From contig CAWGKE010000023.1 in assembly GCA_963823075.1 (NCBI GenBank), positions 1,364,001 to 1,428,000 on the forward strand: a DNA stretch of 64,000 bases. Direction: 5' to 3'. The position numbers were made by a program, and so were the translations under genes. This document shows positions 62,117 through 64,000 of the stretch, one piece after another; the first letter of the stretch is position 1; the number at the start of each line of letters is the position of its first letter. Under the pieces are notes generated by a model, which had not been told where the DNA came from, ran no database searches, and saw only the letters and a program-made list of their open reading frames with translations. Source of the DNA: UBA4732 sp963823075 (lineage in GTDB: Bacteria; Planctomycetota; Planctomycetia; Gemmatales; Gemmataceae).

Positions 62117-63168
62117 GTCTGCAAAACCTCTTCCAGGCGCGGCCACAGCCGCTCCGGCGTCAGCTCCGCCATGCACTCCATCCGGCCGCAGCGCTTCAGC
62201 CGGCTGCCCTGGCACCAGACGCGGCTCTCGACCGCCCCCGCCTCGCCGCCATACGGCCCGGTCAGCAGGACCTTGGTGCAAGTATACGGGGCGACGACGG
62301 GCCGGCCCAGCGCCGCCGCCAGGTGCAGCGGCCCCGTGTCGTTGGCCAGGACGACGTCGGCCGCCTCCAGCACCGCCGCCAGTTGCGGCAGCGCGGTCCG
62401 GCCGGCCAGGTTGCACGCCGGCCCCGCCAGCCGCGCCGCCACGCCCTCGGCCAGGCTCGCCTCGTCGGCGCCGCCGATCAGCACGGCCGTGCCGCCGAAA
62501 CGTTCCTGGGCCTGCCGCACGAGGGCGGCGAAGTGTTCCGGCGGCCAGCGCTTCGTCGTCCACCGCGCCCCGGCGCCGACCGCCAGCCACGGCCGGGGCA
62601 GGCCGGCCAGCCGGTCCTCGGCCCAGTTCCGCGCATCATCGCTAATTGGGATGTGAAACATCTTGGGCGCGTCGCCCGCGCCCAGCGCCTCGGCGAGCAG
62701 CCACAGGCGATCGACCGCGTGAATCGCCTCGAAGTTCGCGACGCGGACCACGTCGGTGTAGAACCAGGGCGTTCCTTCGCGGGCGCTGCTGAGGCCGACG
62801 CGGCGGCCCGCTCCGCTGAGGAGGGCCAGGAGGCCGGTGCGGAACAGCCCTTGCAGATCGACGACGAGATCGGGCCGCAGCCGCCGCACCTGCTCGGCCA
62901 GGTCGAGGAAGGACCGCGCCGCGCCCGACAGGCCGCCGCGAGAGCTGGCCCGGTCGAACGTCAGCACCTCGTCGAGGTCGGGGTGGCCGCGCAGCAGGTC
63001 GGCGTAGGAAAGGTTGACGACCCAGCGGATGTGGGCGTGCGGGAAGCGCCGGCGCAGGGCGGTGAGGACGGGCAAACTGTGAACGATGTCGCCGAGGGCG
63101 CTCGGCTTGAGCAGGACGATGCGGCGGGCGTCGATTTCGGTGAGGGGCGGTCGGCTCCGGCCGGACAT
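62089..63168 (-). CDS. Family 9 glycosyltransferase, heptosyltransferase-like
   Basis: A 359-residue glycosyltransferase. The N-terminal Rossmann domain has LLKPSALGDIVHSLPVLTAL (residues 18-37) and the C-terminal one has GARWTTKRWPPEHFAAL, GRTALPQLAAVLEAADVVLANDTGPLHLAAALGRPVV with the conserved D-T-G-P motif. It most resembles LPS heptosyltransferase II, which adds heptose to inner-core Kdo; with KdsD, KdsC and the OstA-like gene earlier it suggests a Kdo-based envelope glycan. A C-terminal CxxxCxxxxxxC-like set (CQGSRLKRCGRMECM) is present as in heptosyltransferases. Its end overlaps the maf start. ATG 63168 is used. Confidence 0.9.
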   Translation of the reverse strand: MSGRSRPPLTEIDARRIVLLKPSALGDIVHSLPVLTALRRRFPHAHIRWVVNLSYADLLRGHPDLDEVLTFDRASSRGGLSGAARSFLDLAEQVRRLRPDLVVDLQGLFRTGLLALLSGAGRRVGLSSAREGTPWFYTDVVRVANFEAIHAVDRLWLLAEALGAGDAPKMFHIPISDDARNWAEDRLAGLPRPWLAVGAGARWTTKRWPPEHFAALVRQAQERFGGTAVLIGGADEASLAEGVAARLAGPACNLAGRTALPQLAAVLEAADVVLANDTGPLHLAAALGRPVVAPYTCTKVLLTGPYGGEAGAVESRVWCQGSRLKRCGRMECMAELTPERLWPRLEEVLQTWQIRSRTA

Positions 63169-63396
63169 GGCTATGCACCTTCTCCCTTCCGCGGCCCGCG
63201 GGCGGCGGGCCGGACGGGCGGGAGTGTCGCAAAGGCGGCGGCGCCACGCAAGACCGACCGGCCGGATCGTGGCGGATTGGGGTGCATTGGACATGGCCCA
63301 TCCCGCCGTGAACGGCGGGCCGCCCGACACCGCGAAATGCACCATGCACAGGCTGCCGTCGGTTTCGGTCGGGGAGTCCCGCCCTCCCTCTTCATT

Positions 63397-64000
63397 TCAC
63401 GCCGCCTGGGCCGAGGGAGCGTCCGCCTGTTCCATCAGCAGGCCGGCGACGCGCTCCACTTCCTCGCGCAGCAGCGCAATCATCTGTTCATCCTTGTCGC
63501 GCCGCGCCTGGAAGCGTTGCAGCTCCAGCCGGCGGCGCTCCTCGGCGTCCTCGGCCGCGGCCCGTCGCTCCTCCCACGCCGTCCGCTCCCGCGTCAGCTC
63601 CTCCCGCCGGGCGGCGAAGTCGTCCTCCCGCCGTCGCAGGCGCCCGGCCAGTTCATCAAGGCGACCGGCCTCGGCGGCCAGGCCCTTCTGCACGGCCTCC
63701 ATCCGCCGCTCGGACGTCTCGATCCGAGCGGCGTTCCGCCGCCGCAGCTGTTCGATGCGGCGTTCGGCCCGCGCCGAGTGGACGGCCTTGCCGACCACTT
63801 CCAGGCGGAGCTGCTCGACCGCCAGGGTCCGTGCGGCCAGATCGCGCTGGTCCCGCGCCACTTCCGCCCGCCGCTGCCTGCACTCCTCCCACAGGGCGAC
63901 GTACTGCCGGCGCAGGTCCTCGCACTGCGCCCGCGCCGCGGCCAATTCTTCCGCCTCCTTGCCGCGCTGCAGTTCGCGCCGCCGGGCCAGGTCGTGGAGC
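63397..64000 (-). CDS. Coiled-coil protein, 5' end beyond the window
   Basis: The reading is open to the last base of the window. About 200 residues are visible, almost all coiled coil with many Arg and Glu (ECRQRRAEVARDQRDLAART, EAGRLDELAGRLRRREDDF, RRLELQRFQARRDKDEQMIA). The C-terminus is VAGLLMEQADAPSAQ. There is no membrane helix in the visible part. It is common to find such proteins in planctomycetes with unknown role. The 228 bases between it and the glycosyltransferase start show nothing. Confidence 0.7.
   Translation of the reverse strand, partial: LHDLARRRELQRGKEAEELAAARAQCEDLRRQYVALWEECRQRRAEVARDQRDLAARTLAVEQLRLEVVGKAVHSARAERRIEQLRRRNAARIETSERRMEAVQKGLAAEAGRLDELAGRLRRREDDFAARREELTRERTAWEERRAAAEDAEERRRLELQRFQARRDKDEQMIALLREEVERVAGLLMEQADAPSAQAA

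Noticed and set aside
63169..63396. A small gene between the glycosyltransferase and the terminal coiled-coil gene
   Set aside because: Open frames here are short, Arg/Pro-rich complement readings that run into the glycosyltransferase start.

Overview
The window is a very GC-rich bacterial segment of about 64 kb that looks like a member of the Planctomycetota, most probably the Gemmataceae. The reasons are the gene families present (DUF4058, Uma2, DUF3500, YcxB-like, secreted DUF11 lipoproteins, ECF sigma factor plus Ser/Thr kinase plus WD40 arrays, FHA proteins, Tat-exported Gfo/Idh/MocA oxidoreductases), genomic Kdo/outer-membrane genes, and many long inverted repeats between genes. No database search was possible, so the taxonomic call is an inference.

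Layout. 1-5.4 kb: the 3' end of an RseP-type site-2 protease, a small membrane protein, a response regulator, a GNAT acetyltransferase, and a leuC-fragment / Uma2 / leuD-fragment island. 5.5-16.7 kb: signalling genes (hybrid histidine kinase, prenyltransferase-fold protein, degenerate IrrE-like protein, greA, FHA protein, kinase-regulator pair, second hybrid kinase, DUF3500 protein). 17-22.8 kb: N-carbamoylputrescine amidase-like hydrolase, family-4 uracil-DNA glycosylase, Fic protein, Ser/Thr kinase-receiver fusion, HEAT-repeat lipoprotein. 22.8-27.2 kb: a tightly overlapping operon for a Tat-exported molybdenum hydroxylase and its maturation (2Fe-2S subunit, Mo subunit, XdhC, MocA). 27.7-34.3 kb: ECF sigma / membrane partner / PDZ operon, DUF4058, Gfo/Idh, SUMF1-like and ApbE genes. 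35.2-40.2 kb: KdsD, KdsC and a very large LptC/OstA-like protein, that is, Kdo synthesis and envelope lipid transport. 40.2-47.8 kb: an operon of tandem-FHA protein, Ser/Thr kinase and Pro-rich membrane protein, then a coiled-coil membrane protein divergent from an ABC-like fusion whose ATP-binding motifs are degraded. 48-55.6 kb: ECF sigma overlapping a giant kinase-WD40 gene, followed by small secreted proteins, two of them paralogous. 55.6-64 kb: YcxB-like protein, receiver-GAF protein overlapping a subtilase, NUDIX, DUF11 lipoprotein, Maf, heptosyltransferase-like GT9 and a coiled-coil protein cut by the window end.

Two themes run across the window. First, about twenty otherwise well conserved genes carry a single-base frameshift, many of them in short G/C runs; this is more likely base-calling or assembly error than gene decay, so these genes are annotated as single loci with the break stated. 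Second, there are more than fifteen long inverted repeats of several families, most between genes at 3' ends, but some lie inside genes (uracil-DNA glycosylase, the WD40 kinase, the PDZ protein) or supply a gene's own stop codon. The most unusual single genes are the ABC fusion with a dead-looking P-loop, the IrrE-like protein lacking HExxH, and the fragments of leuC, leuD and a WD40 gene that look like displaced segmental duplications. I see no tRNA, rRNA, CRISPR array, prophage or transposase gene.
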